Below, in pieces: positions 18,732-27,685 of a stretch of DNA of 64,000 nt. The notes under the pieces were generated by a model, which worked only from the letters and a program-made list of their open reading frames with translations, ran no database searches and was not told the DNA's origin. Source of the stretch: Bacillus sp. FJAT-42376 (GTDB lineage: Bacteria; Bacillota; Bacilli; Bacillales; Bacillaceae); the NCBI RefSeq assembly GCF_003816055.1, contig NZ_CP033906.1, positions 3,844,001 through 3,908,000 of the forward strand. Reading direction: 5' to 3'. The translations under genes were made by a program, and so were the position numbers. The stretch's first letter is position 1. Every line of letters begins with the position of its first letter.

Positions 18732-19343
18732 ACTCGTTCTCCTCTCAAATTGATTTTGGCTCTGCTGCATCATGCCGGAATGCTTTTGCAGCCGAACTTT
18801 CATCTCGTTCAGCGTAAGGAATTTTTCAAAACCATTCAATCTGCCGTTATGCCCGTGACAAAATTCATCCTCTTTTCCGTAACAAGCGAGAAACATGGTG
18901 ATTTCAAGGATGTAAGCGTTCTCTAACTGTTTTTTGAGATTTCTTCACTTTGTAATATTTATGTAACAATAAAAACCCTTGTTAAACAAAGGGTTTGAGG
19001 AAAGCTGTATTTGATATATAGGATTAAACCAATTAGAGGTCGAAATCTTTGTAACAATTTTGTAATAAAAATAGTGAAGATTTTTTTCATTTTTTTATAA
19101 AACAGAGAATATTTCAGAAATTTGCAGAAAAATGCGGAAATGTTAAGAAAAATGAGGAAACAGTTCTAAAAAAATAAACCTATTTCGACATATTTCAACA
19201 AAAATCTACAGAAGTGATGAGAAGGATTTCATATAACCGATGGCCTCTTTTACTATAAAATCCCAGAAAGGCTTTTTTTTCACGCTGTTTTCCTATGAAT
19301 ATTTACGCAATGATCACTTCATAGAACGTTTAAGGGGGTATGT
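18732..19343. other. hasA leader and AT-rich intergenic region
   Basis: About 600 bp between hasA and the divergent ABC operon. It holds a terminator-like hairpin upstream of hasA and the promoters of both units. It is very AT-rich between 19030 and 19200. No other gene is supported. Confidence 0.6.
18968..18997 (-). terminator. terminator-like hairpin in the hasA upstream region
   Basis: On the minus strand AAACCCTTTG pairs with an AAGGGTTT arm and is followed by TTTTATTG, about 240 nt before the hasA start. It could end transcripts before hasA (attenuation) if the promoter lies further upstream, or be a plain barrier between divergent units. Promoter position is not known. Confidence 0.5.
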
Positions 19344-19379
19344 ATGAAGTTGCTAATCTTAATGACTCGTGATATTTAA
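19344..19379 (+). CDS. possible 11-codon leader peptide before the ABC exporter operon
   Basis: ATG at 19344 opens the reading MKLLILMTRDI and stop. AAGGGGG lies 5 nt upstream, a better site than the one in front of the ABC ATPase gene. The stop is about 60 nt before that gene. Translated leaders of this kind control some Bacillus drug exporters, but function here is inference. Confidence 0.3.
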   Translation: MKLLILMTRDI

Positions 19380-19439
19380 TGGTATGGAGGTCTGAACATT
19401 AATAAGATGAAACGCCAGAATCGCTTGAGGGGTGCAGGA

Positions 19440-20141
19440 ATGATTGAAACCGTAGAGATTGAAAAAGTTTTCGCTAATGGGAACGAATGGCATCATGCAC
19501 TAAAGAAAGTAAACATCCAGATTCAATCGAATGAATTCGCAGCCATAACCGGTAAATCCGGAAGCGGGAAGTCCACGCTGCTGAATTTGCTGTGCGGGAT
19601 CGACAAGCCTTTTAAAGGAAAAATCCTTATAAACGGCACCGAGATTACCAGCCTCTCAAAAACAAAGCTGGCGAAATGGAGAAACAGGGAGATCGGAATT
19701 GTATTTCAATCATTTCACCTGCTTCCAAGTTTGACCCTTTTAGAAAATGTGATGCTCCCAATGGAGTTTTCCCCTTTTAAAAGAAATAAAAAACATCGGG
19801 CACTCGAACTTTTATATTCTGTCGGTCTTTCAGATAAAGCCAATATGTTCCCTGATTATGTATCCGGCGGGGAAAAACAGCGCGCTGCCATTGCAAGAGC
19901 CATCGCGAACGATCCTCCTGTCCTATTTGCTGATGAGCCTACAGGAAATCTTGATACAGAAAATGCCGAAATCGTTATGAACTTGTTTTCTAATCTCCTT
20001 CAGGATGGCAAAACGATTGTCATGGTGACACATGATCTGGAGCTAGCCAAACGGACGGACCGGATTATTCATGTAAAAGACGGATACGCATCAGATGAGA
20101 GATCCGATTCGGCAGACGTACATGGAGCACAGCTCATATGA
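19440..20141 (+). CDS. ABC transporter ATP-binding protein (MacB/LolD type)
   Basis: A 233-aa ATPase with Walker A GKSGSGKST (38-46), Q-loop FQSFHLLPSL, signature YVSGGEKQRAAIARA and Walker B VLFADEPTG. This subfamily pairs with FtsX-like permeases for efflux or lipid/peptide handling rather than solute import. I prefer ATG 19440, where family similarity begins (MIETVEIEKVF), with GAGGGG upstream; an ATG at 19407 in frame is possible. It overlaps the permease gene by 4 bp (ATGA), showing translational coupling. Confidence 0.9.
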   Translation: MIETVEIEKVFANGNEWHHALKKVNIQIQSNEFAAITGKSGSGKSTLLNLLCGIDKPFKGKILINGTEITSLSKTKLAKWRNREIGIVFQSFHLLPSLTLLENVMLPMEFSPFKRNKKHRALELLYSVGLSDKANMFPDYVSGGEKQRAAIARAIANDPPVLFADEPTGNLDTENAEIVMNLFSNLLQDGKTIVMVTHDLELAKRTDRIIHVKDGYASDERSDSADVHGAQLI

Positions 20142-22468
20142 TGCCTTTATTCATGAAAAAGCCGCTCCGGGATCTGAAAAGGCAGAAGACAAAGACACTC
20201 TTAATTCTGTTATCAATTATAATCTCCCTGTCCATAGCGGGAATCTTAGTACATACGAAGCTTCAGTTTGAAGCAGCATTAACAGAAAGTATGAAGGAGT
20301 CAAACATTCCTGATGCTACATTCTACACCAATTCATTTCATTCATTCCCGGTCAATCTCACCAGGCTCGAAGGAGTTCGGGAAGCGGAGCCGGGAATTTC
20401 CCTCCGTGCCAGGGCAAAAACAAAGAATGGATATAAAAACATTGAAATTGTCGGATTACCGGAAAAAAAAAACGGGCAAATCGGAACGATCCAAATCCAT
20501 AAAAGTCATAGCGGTCAGTCAGGCGTCTATTCCGAGGTCTCTACAAAGAAGCTTTTTGAATGGAAAGACGGGCAGGATACTGAGCTGCTGATTCCCGGAA
20601 AGAAACCAAAATCAATCAGGCTCACAGGCACAGTGGAAGACCCTTCCCGAATTCCCGCCTCGTTCAGCGGAACAGGCTATCTTTATTTATCTCCGGATGC
20701 CTTAAAAAATATCGGGGTGCCTCTCTCTTACTCTCAAATCCAGGTTGCATTTGAAGAAGGTACGAGCAAATCGGAGAAAGACAAGCTGATCAGCAAAATC
20801 GGCAAGATCTTGAAATCTTCCGGTATTACCTCTTACCGCACTGAATCTTCCGAAGAGACCTTCTATATACGGGACACACTCGTATCGGCCATCTTAACGG
20901 TTCTTATCTGCTTCGGTTTTTTTTCATTAATCCTTGGTTTTATCCTGGTTTCGCACTTATTCCACCGGGTAATTGCGGAGCATGTAAAAGAGCTGGGCAT
21001 TCAGCGTACAGTCGGGGCCCCCATCTCCTTTATCTGGAAGCAATATTTTATTTATTTAGGGATCATTGGAGCGATTTCATTCGTTTGTTCTGCGGCTGCA
21101 AGCTACTATGGCAGTCTGTGGGCGGTCCGATACTTAGTGCAGGAACTGAACATAGGCGGCCACTCTGAGAGTATCCATCCTGCCGCTTTATTCATGCTGC
21201 TTATCCTGTCTTTTGCGATTCCCTATCTGGGTGCGCTTATCCCTATTCAGAAAGTCCTGAAAAAACCGCTTACCGATTCTCTGAGAAATGTGCCTCACTC
21301 CTTCCCGTCCAAAAAAGAAAAGAAAAGGGCCGGCCGCTTCTCGTTAAGCACTCTCTCCCGGAGACATGTGCTATCTAAAAAAGGACAGCTGCTCTCCAAC
21401 ATTGTGATGCTTTCATTTGGGGGAGCCGTCATCATCTCCTGTCTGTCTCTGAATCAAACGATGGCTCATCAGCTTCAGCAGATGAATCAGTTTTGGAATT
21501 ACGATCAGGAATGGTCCATTAAAAGCACGCTGTCTAAATCTGAATTGACTGATCTTTTCAAGAACAACAGCCGTGTGAGCGAGGCTGAAGGCTGGACAGT
21601 CCGCAACACTGAAATTGCGCGGGATGAAACAAAAACCAATGCCCTGCTGACAGCTCTTCCCGAAGAGTCCACGCTGATCAGACCCAGGATGAACGATGGA
21701 CAATGGCTGAAGAAGGGCGGTGTTCCGTCCATTGTCATTAATGAAGACTTGCGCACCATGCTAGGAAATCCAAAAATAGGAACACAAGCGGAGCTGCAAA
21801 TAGGAAAGGACAAAAAAATCTTTACGATTGAAGGTGTAACCGGCAGTCAGCTGAAAGGCCCTGCCGCCTATATAAGCGAAACCGATTATCAAAACTGGCT
21901 CCATACAAATACGGCTAACAGAATGGCCGTTCAAACAAAAACCGGCACAAACAGCACGGCGATTTCAGCACAGCTTGAAAAACATCTAACGGAGCAAGGC
22001 GCTGCTATTGAAAGCTATGAAACCATTGAAGAGATGAAGGAGCGTCCTAAGCAAGTCATCGGCCTAATGGTTTCGGCTATTCTTGCTGCAGGAATTCTAT
22101 TTACTCTTCTGGGAATCATCAATTTAATGACGGCAGCCAGCATCAATGTTTATGAAAGACAGAAGGAGATCGGTATCATAAGAGCTTTAGGGGGATCATC
22201 AGGTAAGATCATCCGCTTATTTGCCGGAGAAAGCATCCTTACGGCCATTATCAGCTGGAGTTTATCTGCTTTTCTTTCCATTCCGTTAAGCCGCTTTTTA
22301 TTAGAGAAAATCGGAGTGGCTCTGCTCGGATTTCCACTGGAAGGCGGACTATACCTGAACGGAATGCTTGCCTGGCTGTTCGCTGCGATTTTGATTGGAC
22401 TGGCTGCTTCAATTGTGCCTGTGTTCAAATCACTTTCCAAACCGCTGCCAAAGATGCTTCGGGATTAA
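20138..22468 (+). CDS. FtsX-like ABC transporter permease with two repeats
   Basis: A 776-aa permease. An N-terminal helix (~20-40) precedes an extracytoplasmic domain, then three helices (~250-370). The arrangement repeats in the second half: helix at ~425-440, large outer domain, then three helices from ~645. The second FtsX motif ERQKEIGIIRALGGSSGKIIRLF is clear, with a weaker counterpart EHVKELGIQRTVGAP in the first half. Such 6+ helix permeases export peptides, lipids or drugs with the ATPase encoded just upstream. Substrate unknown; no BceRS-type two-component genes are adjacent. Confidence 0.9.
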   Translation: MMPLFMKKPLRDLKRQKTKTLLILLSIIISLSIAGILVHTKLQFEAALTESMKESNIPDATFYTNSFHSFPVNLTRLEGVREAEPGISLRARAKTKNGYKNIEIVGLPEKKNGQIGTIQIHKSHSGQSGVYSEVSTKKLFEWKDGQDTELLIPGKKPKSIRLTGTVEDPSRIPASFSGTGYLYLSPDALKNIGVPLSYSQIQVAFEEGTSKSEKDKLISKIGKILKSSGITSYRTESSEETFYIRDTLVSAILTVLICFGFFSLILGFILVSHLFHRVIAEHVKELGIQRTVGAPISFIWKQYFIYLGIIGAISFVCSAAASYYGSLWAVRYLVQELNIGGHSESIHPAALFMLLILSFAIPYLGALIPIQKVLKKPLTDSLRNVPHSFPSKKEKKRAGRFSLSTLSRRHVLSKKGQLLSNIVMLSFGGAVIISCLSLNQTMAHQLQQMNQFWNYDQEWSIKSTLSKSELTDLFKNNSRVSEAEGWTVRNTEIARDETKTNALLTALPEESTLIRPRMNDGQWLKKGGVPSIVINEDLRTMLGNPKIGTQAELQIGKDKKIFTIEGVTGSQLKGPAAYISETDYQNWLHTNTANRMAVQTKTGTNSTAISAQLEKHLTEQGAAIESYETIEEMKERPKQVIGLMVSAILAAGILFTLLGIINLMTAASINVYERQKEIGIIRALGGSSGKIIRLFAGESILTAIISWSLSAFLSIPLSRFLLEKIGVALLGFPLEGGLYLNGMLAWLFAAILIGLAASIVPVFKSLSKPLPKMLRD

Positions 22469-22494
22469 TCGAGGATAAATAAGGAGGCATTAAA

Positions 22495-23661
22495 ATGAAA
22501 AGAATATTGGTCTTGCCGCTATTTAAAATGGAATCCGGACATCATAGGAGCGCTAATGCATTAGTGGAAGCCTTCCAAAAGCATGATCCAGAGATAACAT
22601 GCGAAAAAGTGGATTTTCTAAGCTACGTTCATTCCGGACTTGAAAAATTTGTATCGAATGCCTACTTAACTTGGATCAGGAAGTTCCCAAAAGCATACAG
22701 TTCCTTCTATCATCTATTTTTCAGCAAAAAGTCAGATATGATTCAATCTGCTTATGAAGCTGTCTTTCTCGAAAAAATGGAACAGCTCATTGAAGTAAAA
22801 CAGCCTGATTTAATTGTATGCACGCATAGCTTCCCTTCTTTTTTAGTCGATAAGCTTAAAAGATACGGAGTATGCCATGTACCTGTCTTAAATTTATATA
22901 CGGATTTTTTTATTAATGGGCTTTGGGGAATGGAGCAGGTGGACCTGCATTGTGTGCCAAGTCAGGATGTTAAAAGCGAATTGCTCAGCAAGGGGATTGC
23001 CGAGAACAAAGTGATTGTTTCAGGAATTCTTGCCGATGACCGCTTTAGCAAACGGAGAATGGATCGCCGCAGCGATGATAAAATCCATGTCCTTTTATCC
23101 GGGGGAAGTCTGGGGCTCGGGGAAAACCTTTCTTCCCTGCTGAACACCTCTGCGAGCGGTCTTGTAGAATATAAAGTCCTTTGCGGTTCAAACCGCCGTC
23201 TTTTCGAAAAAGTGAAAAATTTACATTCTCCTCACGTAACTGCACTGCCTTATATATCGTCAGCTGAACAAATGAATCACCTTTACAGCTGGGCAGATGC
23301 CATTGTGACAAAACCGGGCGGTGCTACGATTAGTGAAGCAATCAGAAAAAAGCTGCTGATTTTTATTCATTCTGTTCTTCCCGGACAGGAAGAAGTGAAT
23401 CTTGATTATTTGTTAAATAGAGGACTGGCTCAAACCATTGTGCCTCACCGTCCCTTTGAAGACGAACTGCTCTCCATCCTGAGTGATTCAAGCAGGCTGT
23501 TTGCCATTAACAAAGCGAGACATCTCTATATGAACGAGCTGGAAACCCGTTCTTGCATCGAACTTGTTACCTTAATTGAGAAAAAATTATTTACCGGCAA
23601 AACATCGGTTAAAGATCAATACTTAAACGAATTATTTACGAAGCTATACAAAAGTCTTTAA
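22495..23661 (+). CDS. UgtP/MurG-like glycosyltransferase (GT28 family)
   Basis: A 388-aa cytoplasmic-face glycosyltransferase of the diacylglycerol glucosyltransferase group. The N-terminal acceptor domain starts KRILVLPLFKMESGHHRSANAL, matching the family's GxGH-type loop, and the C-terminal domain carries the UDP-sugar motif KPGGATISEAI (about 281-291). Members add glucose or galactose to diacylglycerol, making membrane glycolipids that anchor lipoteichoic acid. It follows the ABC permease by 26 bp, with AAGGAGG at its start, so a shared transcript is likely. True UgtP orthology is uncertain. Confidence 0.78.
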   Translation: MKRILVLPLFKMESGHHRSANALVEAFQKHDPEITCEKVDFLSYVHSGLEKFVSNAYLTWIRKFPKAYSSFYHLFFSKKSDMIQSAYEAVFLEKMEQLIEVKQPDLIVCTHSFPSFLVDKLKRYGVCHVPVLNLYTDFFINGLWGMEQVDLHCVPSQDVKSELLSKGIAENKVIVSGILADDRFSKRRMDRRSDDKIHVLLSGGSLGLGENLSSLLNTSASGLVEYKVLCGSNRRLFEKVKNLHSPHVTALPYISSAEQMNHLYSWADAIVTKPGGATISEAIRKKLLIFIHSVLPGQEEVNLDYLLNRGLAQTIVPHRPFEDELLSILSDSSRLFAINKARHLYMNELETRSCIELVTLIEKKLFTGKTSVKDQYLNELFTKLYKSL

Positions 23662-23777
23662 GCTTTGCTTTTTTTGCGATTCTTGTACACATGATAATAG
23701 ATAAACGTGCAGCCCACGGCAAGCACTCCTATATGAGCCCACATAAAGGCTGCACGGAACATTTCCATAAATGACAT
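23658..23777 (-). CDS. 39-aa single-span membrane protein
   Basis: A short gene reading MSFMEMFRAAFMWAHIGVL and ending in the basic tail YKNRKKSKA. One hydrophobic helix covers about residues 10-28, with a positively charged C-terminus. AAAGGGTG lies 6 nt before ATG. It converges with the glycosyltransferase gene, overlapping by 4 bp at the stop codons. I do not know a family; small membrane proteins of this type are common in bacilli. Confidence 0.6.
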   Translation of the reverse strand: MSFMEMFRAAFMWAHIGVLAVGCTFIYYHVYKNRKKSKA

Positions 23778-24042
23778 GTTTTTCACCCTTTCTGGCTGAT
23801 AATAACGAACAGAAGCTAATTCTTTATGACTATGATATCGTCAAATATGCAGATTTTTTTACTGGACACCCTAAAAATAGTTATTTATACCTACAACTTT
23901 TATCATTGTCTATGTGTTTCTATCATGTACAGGCTTATCTATCATTTTAATCACATTTAGCAGAAACAAACTTATACTGTAATGTGATTTGCAAACAGAG
24001 TTGCTGCGTTTCCCGCAAGCCCCTTATTGAGCCGATTGATAC

Positions 24043-24639
24043 ATGGCTTATTGCTGCAAGACTTCTGCAGGAAAGCTCTTTTATCGAGAGAAAGCAATCC
24101 TAGTCTTGCAGGAAAAGCTGGCAGCCGGGAAACTAAAAAATGATGGAAAGGAACATATTGCTGTGGAGATTAATCCTCAAGAAGCATTGGCATTGATAAA
24201 AAAGAGAGGTACTGAGCTTGAAAGAAGCTTAAACAACACGATTCAAATTCAGCTTAATAGGGAGGAACTTTTAAATCTCGCTGCTTTTGCTGCTCCTTTT
24301 ATCAAAAGAGCATTTGAACAAAGTCAGGAAATTACAGAATTCCTGTCAGTCCCATTAAATTTTCCTACGAAGCGGGATTTTGTCAGCTTAGCGAATCTCT
24401 CCATTCAAATTGAAGAAAAACTGGATCAAATTGAAGGCTATCTATACCAGATCGCCAGCCAGAATCCGGCTCCAGTCAGCCTCCCTTCTCCTCCCGCCCC
24501 TGGACTTCCTGCCCCGTTGAAACAGCTTCAGCATTCTGCTGAAAGAGGCCGCACTCAAAAAGAATTGCTGAGAGCCACTTTAATGAAGCATGCTTTCGGC
24601 TTTGAGGAAACCGCTGTAAAGGATTCTCCCAACTCATGA
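24043..24639 (+). CDS. phaR: PHA synthase partner subunit (PhaR/PhaE-like)
   Basis: Up to 198 aa, mostly helical. The stretch FPTKRDFVSLANLSIQIEEKLDQIEGYL near residues 108-135 follows the PhaR/PhaE pattern (a [LV]PT[KR]xD segment leading into a coiled coil), and a Pro-rich linker is followed by a basic helical tail. PhaR or PhaE must join PhaC to form active class IV or III synthase. The gene overlaps phaC by 4 bp, which supports partnership. The N-terminal start is uncertain: ATG 24043 has no good ribosome site. Sequence is diverged from the B. megaterium type, so this is a moderate call. Confidence 0.6.
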   Translation: MAYCCKTSAGKLFYREKAILVLQEKLAAGKLKNDGKEHIAVEINPQEALALIKKRGTELERSLNNTIQIQLNREELLNLAAFAAPFIKRAFEQSQEITEFLSVPLNFPTKRDFVSLANLSIQIEEKLDQIEGYLYQIASQNPAPVSLPSPPAPGLPAPLKQLQHSAERGRTQKELLRATLMKHAFGFEETAVKDSPNS

Positions 24640-25661
24640 CTCCTTTTGAAGCCATCTATGAACAGGTAAAAAAATGCACTTTACTTTTTCAAACTCCTGA
24701 ACCTCCAGTCGGATTAACGGAAAAAACAGCCGTCTGGAAAAAGAACAAGGCTACTTTATGGTATTATCCTGCCCCTGAAAAAAAGTCCTCCGTGCCATTA
24801 TTTTTAATCTATTCTCTAGTAAATAAAGCATTTATATTGGATTTGGCTCCTGGATACAGCATGATAGAAGCATTTGTTAACGAAGGCTATGATGTGTATT
24901 TGCTGGATTTCGGTGTTCCAGGCTATGAGGATAAAGATTTAACGATTGAATCGTATGTTTTACACTATGTCCAGGAAGCAGCAAGAAGAACATTGAGGCA
25001 TTCACAAGCCAGCGAATTAACGGTCATCGGCTACTGTCTTGGGGGAACCATTGCAGCCATTTATGCAGCAATGACCGATGATCCAATCCGAAATTTAATT
25101 CTTAATGTTGCCCCTATCGATTTTCATCAGTACAAAGTTTTTGATGAAATTACAAAAGGACTGGCAAATGGAGAAGCCGATTTAGATCCTTTATTCGACG
25201 CACTCGGTATTATTCCTGCTCCATTTATGAAAACAGGGCTCCGTGCAGTCAGCTATCCTATTTACTACAGCCCTTATCTTTCGCTTATTTACCGCATTGA
25301 CAATAAAGAGTACACCGATTATTGGAGAAGGTTTAATAAGTGGACTCAAGGACACATTCCTTTTTCAGGCGGAGCTATCAAACAGCTTGTATCTGACTTT
25401 GGAAGGGAAAACAAGCTCATTCGCGGCGGATTAATAATCGGCGGCAAAAACGCCAGCCTCTCTAACATTTCATGTCCACTGCTTGTGATTTGTGCCGAAA
25501 GCGATAAGCTCGTTCCAATGGAATTAAGCACTGCCGTTATCGATCTCGTTTCAAGTCAGGATAAAACGCTGCATGTACTCAAAGGCGGCCATGCTACATT
25601 TACGGTAAACAATGGCCTCCCTGAGTATTTGGGCAGATGGCTTTCTGAACATTCTTTGTAA
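24636..25661 (+). CDS. phaC: poly(3-hydroxyalkanoate) synthase subunit PhaC (class III/IV)
   Basis: A 341-aa alpha/beta-hydrolase-like polymerase that joins hydroxyacyl-CoA into storage polyester. The lipase-like box GYCLGG holds the catalytic C134; the partners are D290 (AESDKLVP) and H319 (KGGHATF). It also has the family stretches YDVYLLDFGVPG and LNVAPIDFH. Length fits class III/IV enzymes (about 355-360 aa). It is coupled by ATGA to the PhaR-like gene. The classical Bacillus phaP-Q-R-B-C order is absent, so this is a compact two-gene version followed by a small gene at 25692. Confidence 0.9.
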   Translation: MTPFEAIYEQVKKCTLLFQTPEPPVGLTEKTAVWKKNKATLWYYPAPEKKSSVPLFLIYSLVNKAFILDLAPGYSMIEAFVNEGYDVYLLDFGVPGYEDKDLTIESYVLHYVQEAARRTLRHSQASELTVIGYCLGGTIAAIYAAMTDDPIRNLILNVAPIDFHQYKVFDEITKGLANGEADLDPLFDALGIIPAPFMKTGLRAVSYPIYYSPYLSLIYRIDNKEYTDYWRRFNKWTQGHIPFSGGAIKQLVSDFGRENKLIRGGLIIGGKNASLSNISCPLLVICAESDKLVPMELSTAVIDLVSSQDKTLHVLKGGHATFTVNNGLPEYLGRWLSEHSL

Positions 25662-25691
25662 TACAGCAACTTTAGAGAGAGGAGGAAGGTT

Positions 25692-25871
25692 TTGTATCTT
25701 TTAAGTTTCGGAATCAATATAAAATCCAGTTTTCCGACTGGAATCGCATCTGCAGTCTATCGGAATTTTTCCGCTAAGGAACACCACCCTGCTTTATTCC
25801 GTGATTTGGCGGAGCCCTCCTACTATAACCGGACTGCTCATTTCCCTTTGTATTTCCCTATACAAGAATAG
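25692..25871 (+). CDS. 59-aa hypothetical protein downstream of phaC
   Basis: A TTG start at 25692 lies 6 nt after a strong GGAGG in AGAGAGGAGGAAGG. The frame stays open for 59 codons to TAG at 25869. The product is aromatic-rich (YLLSFGINIKSSF at the N-terminus; SYYNRTAHFPLYFPIQE at the end) with no signal or clear membrane span. It begins 30 nt after phaC and so probably shares its transcript. No family recognised; it could be a polymer granule factor, but that is only position-based. Confidence 0.5.
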   Translation: MYLLSFGINIKSSFPTGIASAVYRNFSAKEHHPALFRDLAEPSYYNRTAHFPLYFPIQE

Positions 25872-25943
25872 GTAAATATTCCAGTTTACAATGACCCTTC
25901 CAAAGGGAATCGTACAGAAACTGCCTCTTGGAAAGGAGCCATT

Positions 25944-26555
25944 ATGCTGGAATTCATCATTCACTTATTAAAGACATTTGGGATATGGGGACTGTTGGGC
26001 GGGATCGCCATTGAAGCATCCTCTGTTCCTTTTCCCGGTTCCCTTTTAACATTGGCATACGGCTTTGTACTTGACCAGCCCATGTCTTCGATGATTTGGA
26101 TCGCCGTACTAGCAAGCATCGTATATACGATTTTTTCCCTTATCCCTTATTGGATCGGGGCAAAACTCGAACATAAAGTTAAGAAAAAATTTAAACGAAA
26201 GAAAAAAACCATTGAACGTACACAGCGCTGGTTCAAGAAATGCGGAATCTGGAGCATTGCACTCTCCAGACCCCTTGGAATCGGCAACTACATTTCTTAC
26301 GTCTCTGGTTTATCAAAAGTTAAACTTGTACCGTTCCTTGCTCTCACATTCATAGGAGTATTTCCATTAAACATTGCTATGCTCTGGCTGGGTTCTGCGG
26401 GGAATCTCGGTTCCGTCCAGACCTTCATGTCGAATATGCAAACCATCATCCTTATTCTTGCAGGAGCTGCCCTGGCAGGATACCTTATCTACCGTTTCTA
26501 TTTCAAAAAGCGAAAGTGCGGAAGCGATACACAGACGAAATCAAGTTCTGTCTAA
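25944..26555 (+). CDS. DedA family membrane protein (YngC-like)
   Basis: A 203-aa integral membrane protein with the DedA signature: an early re-entrant EASSVPFPGSLL element near residues 24-35 and, later, the conserved SRPLGIGNYISYVSGL region. DedA proteins translocate undecaprenyl phosphate or other lipids and support envelope homeostasis. AAAGGAG precedes ATG. It is followed by a MITE-like element. Confidence 0.88.
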   Translation: MLEFIIHLLKTFGIWGLLGGIAIEASSVPFPGSLLTLAYGFVLDQPMSSMIWIAVLASIVYTIFSLIPYWIGAKLEHKVKKKFKRKKKTIERTQRWFKKCGIWSIALSRPLGIGNYISYVSGLSKVKLVPFLALTFIGVFPLNIAMLWLGSAGNLGSVQTFMSNMQTIILILAGAALAGYLIYRFYFKKRKCGSDTQTKSSSV

Positions 26556-26587
26556 AAGGGGCGATTTAAAAGGTTTTATTCACTTGG

Positions 26588-26769
26588 CTCTGTTAAAAGC
26601 CTAATGTTGATTTTTTAAACTAGTTGATTGAACTGGAAGGCGCGAGACTCCGAGCTGAGAGCAGCGGGACAGGTGAGACCCCGCAGCCGCAATGCGGCGA
26701 GGGGGCTCACCGCCCGCCCAAGGATAAACGAGTACCTGTAACGGAAATCAACATCCAAGTTTAACAGAG
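26588..26769. mobile_element. MITE-like element with 26-bp imperfect terminal inverted repeats
   Basis: The left end 26588-26613 and the right end 26744-26769 are inverted copies sharing CTCTGTTAAA and ATGTTGATTT. Between them is a GC-rich core (GGACAGGTGAGACCCCGC... GGCTCACCGCCCGCCC) that can fold on itself. Elements with this core are widespread between genes of many Bacillaceae. It has no gene and would depend on a transposase elsewhere. Confidence 0.75.
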
Positions 26770-26794
26770 TTTTGAAAAAAGCATGAAAAACAAT

Positions 26795-26852
26795 AAAACC
26801 GAACGATTCCGAAGCTCTATACCAGAGTTTCAAATAATCGTTCGGTTTTTTT
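26795..26852. terminator. long hairpin with T-run between two repeat cores
   Basis: A 14-bp arm AAAACCGAACGATT (26795-26808) pairs perfectly with 26836-26849; a second inner stem GAAGCTCT/AGAGTTTC lies in the loop. Seven T residues follow on the plus strand. Likely terminator for dedA, possibly carried with the repeats. Confidence 0.65.
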
Positions 26853-26879
26853 ATTAACCCGAAACCTTTTGTCCCAGCC

Positions 26880-27005
26880 TCTTTTACGTTTCCGTCATGA
26901 TTTGAAGAAGAGAGCCACTCCGGCAGAAGCAGAGGACAGGTGAGACCCCTGGCATCAAGGAGGCTCACCTCCCGCCCCTGGATAAGGAAGCAAGTGGAAC
27001 ATCCA
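26880..27005. repeat. second, truncated copy of the Bacillaceae GC-rich repeat core
   Basis: The words GGACAGGTGAGACCCC, GAGGCTCACC and CCCGCCCC occur in the same order and orientation as in the element at 26588-26769, but the inverted ends are missing. It looks like a decayed copy. Confidence 0.65.
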
Positions 27006-27026
27006 GAATCCTTTCCGGACAGTTCT

Positions 27027-27551
27027 TTACAGTTTTTTTAATTCATAGGTGAGCAGCACAATCTCATTAAATCTTTCACTTTTAGAGAGCGAAAGCTTTT
27101 GTTCAGGAAACCCCTTATCAAATAGAGAAATACCTTTCCCTAGCAAGACGGGAATCACCGCAATGATAAACTTGTCCACAAGCTGCTCCTGCATAAAATG
27201 CTTAATGAGATCTCCTCCCCCGATCAGCCAGATATCTTTTCCGGATTTCTGCTTTAGTTGCAAGAGAAGATCCGACGGGTTTCCTTTTTGAAACGATGCA
27301 TATTCGTCCATTCCTTCTCTTTTATTGGAGAATACATAGCACTCTTTATCCTGATATGGAAATTCTATATCAAATCCAAGAACCTGCTCGTATGTTTTCC
27401 TTCCCATGATTACAGTATCAATCGTTTCTAGAAACTCCCCATATCCGTTATCCCCTTTCCCCTCTGCCTCCTCAAGCCAGTCAATCTCCCCATTTTCCCG
27501 TGCGATATATCCGTCAAGACTCATCGCAATATACAAAACTGTGTTCCTCAT
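27027..27551 (-). CDS. dihydrofolate reductase family protein (RibD C-terminal type)
   Basis: A 174-aa member of the RibD_C/YwjB group. It starts with the strand MRNTVLYIAMSLDGYIA, has the cofactor-binding VIMGRKTYEQV near residue 48 and the IWLIGGGDLIKHF loop near 108. These NADPH-type reductases are often of unknown substrate and are not the main folate enzyme. AGGAGG precedes ATG. It is divergent from the WYL regulator at 27686, which may control it. Confidence 0.85.
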   Translation of the reverse strand: MRNTVLYIAMSLDGYIARENGEIDWLEEAEGKGDNGYGEFLETIDTVIMGRKTYEQVLGFDIEFPYQDKECYVFSNKREGMDEYASFQKGNPSDLLLQLKQKSGKDIWLIGGGDLIKHFMQEQLVDKFIIAVIPVLLGKGISLFDKGFPEQKLSLSKSERFNEIVLLTYELKKL

Positions 27552-27685
27552 TTTTCATTCCTCCTGTCTGTATCGTTTATGAATCTTCACATATAATGAT
27601 ATAGGAGAACCATGACAGTTTTTGACGTATTTAAACTGATTATCCTGCAGCCGCTCAAGTCATTTCAGCCGGAGAGGAGAGGGGA

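Noticed and set aside
18732..18896. N-terminal extension of hasA to 18896
   Set aside because: The added 55 residues have no HasA similarity, while a good ribosome site precedes ATG 18731.
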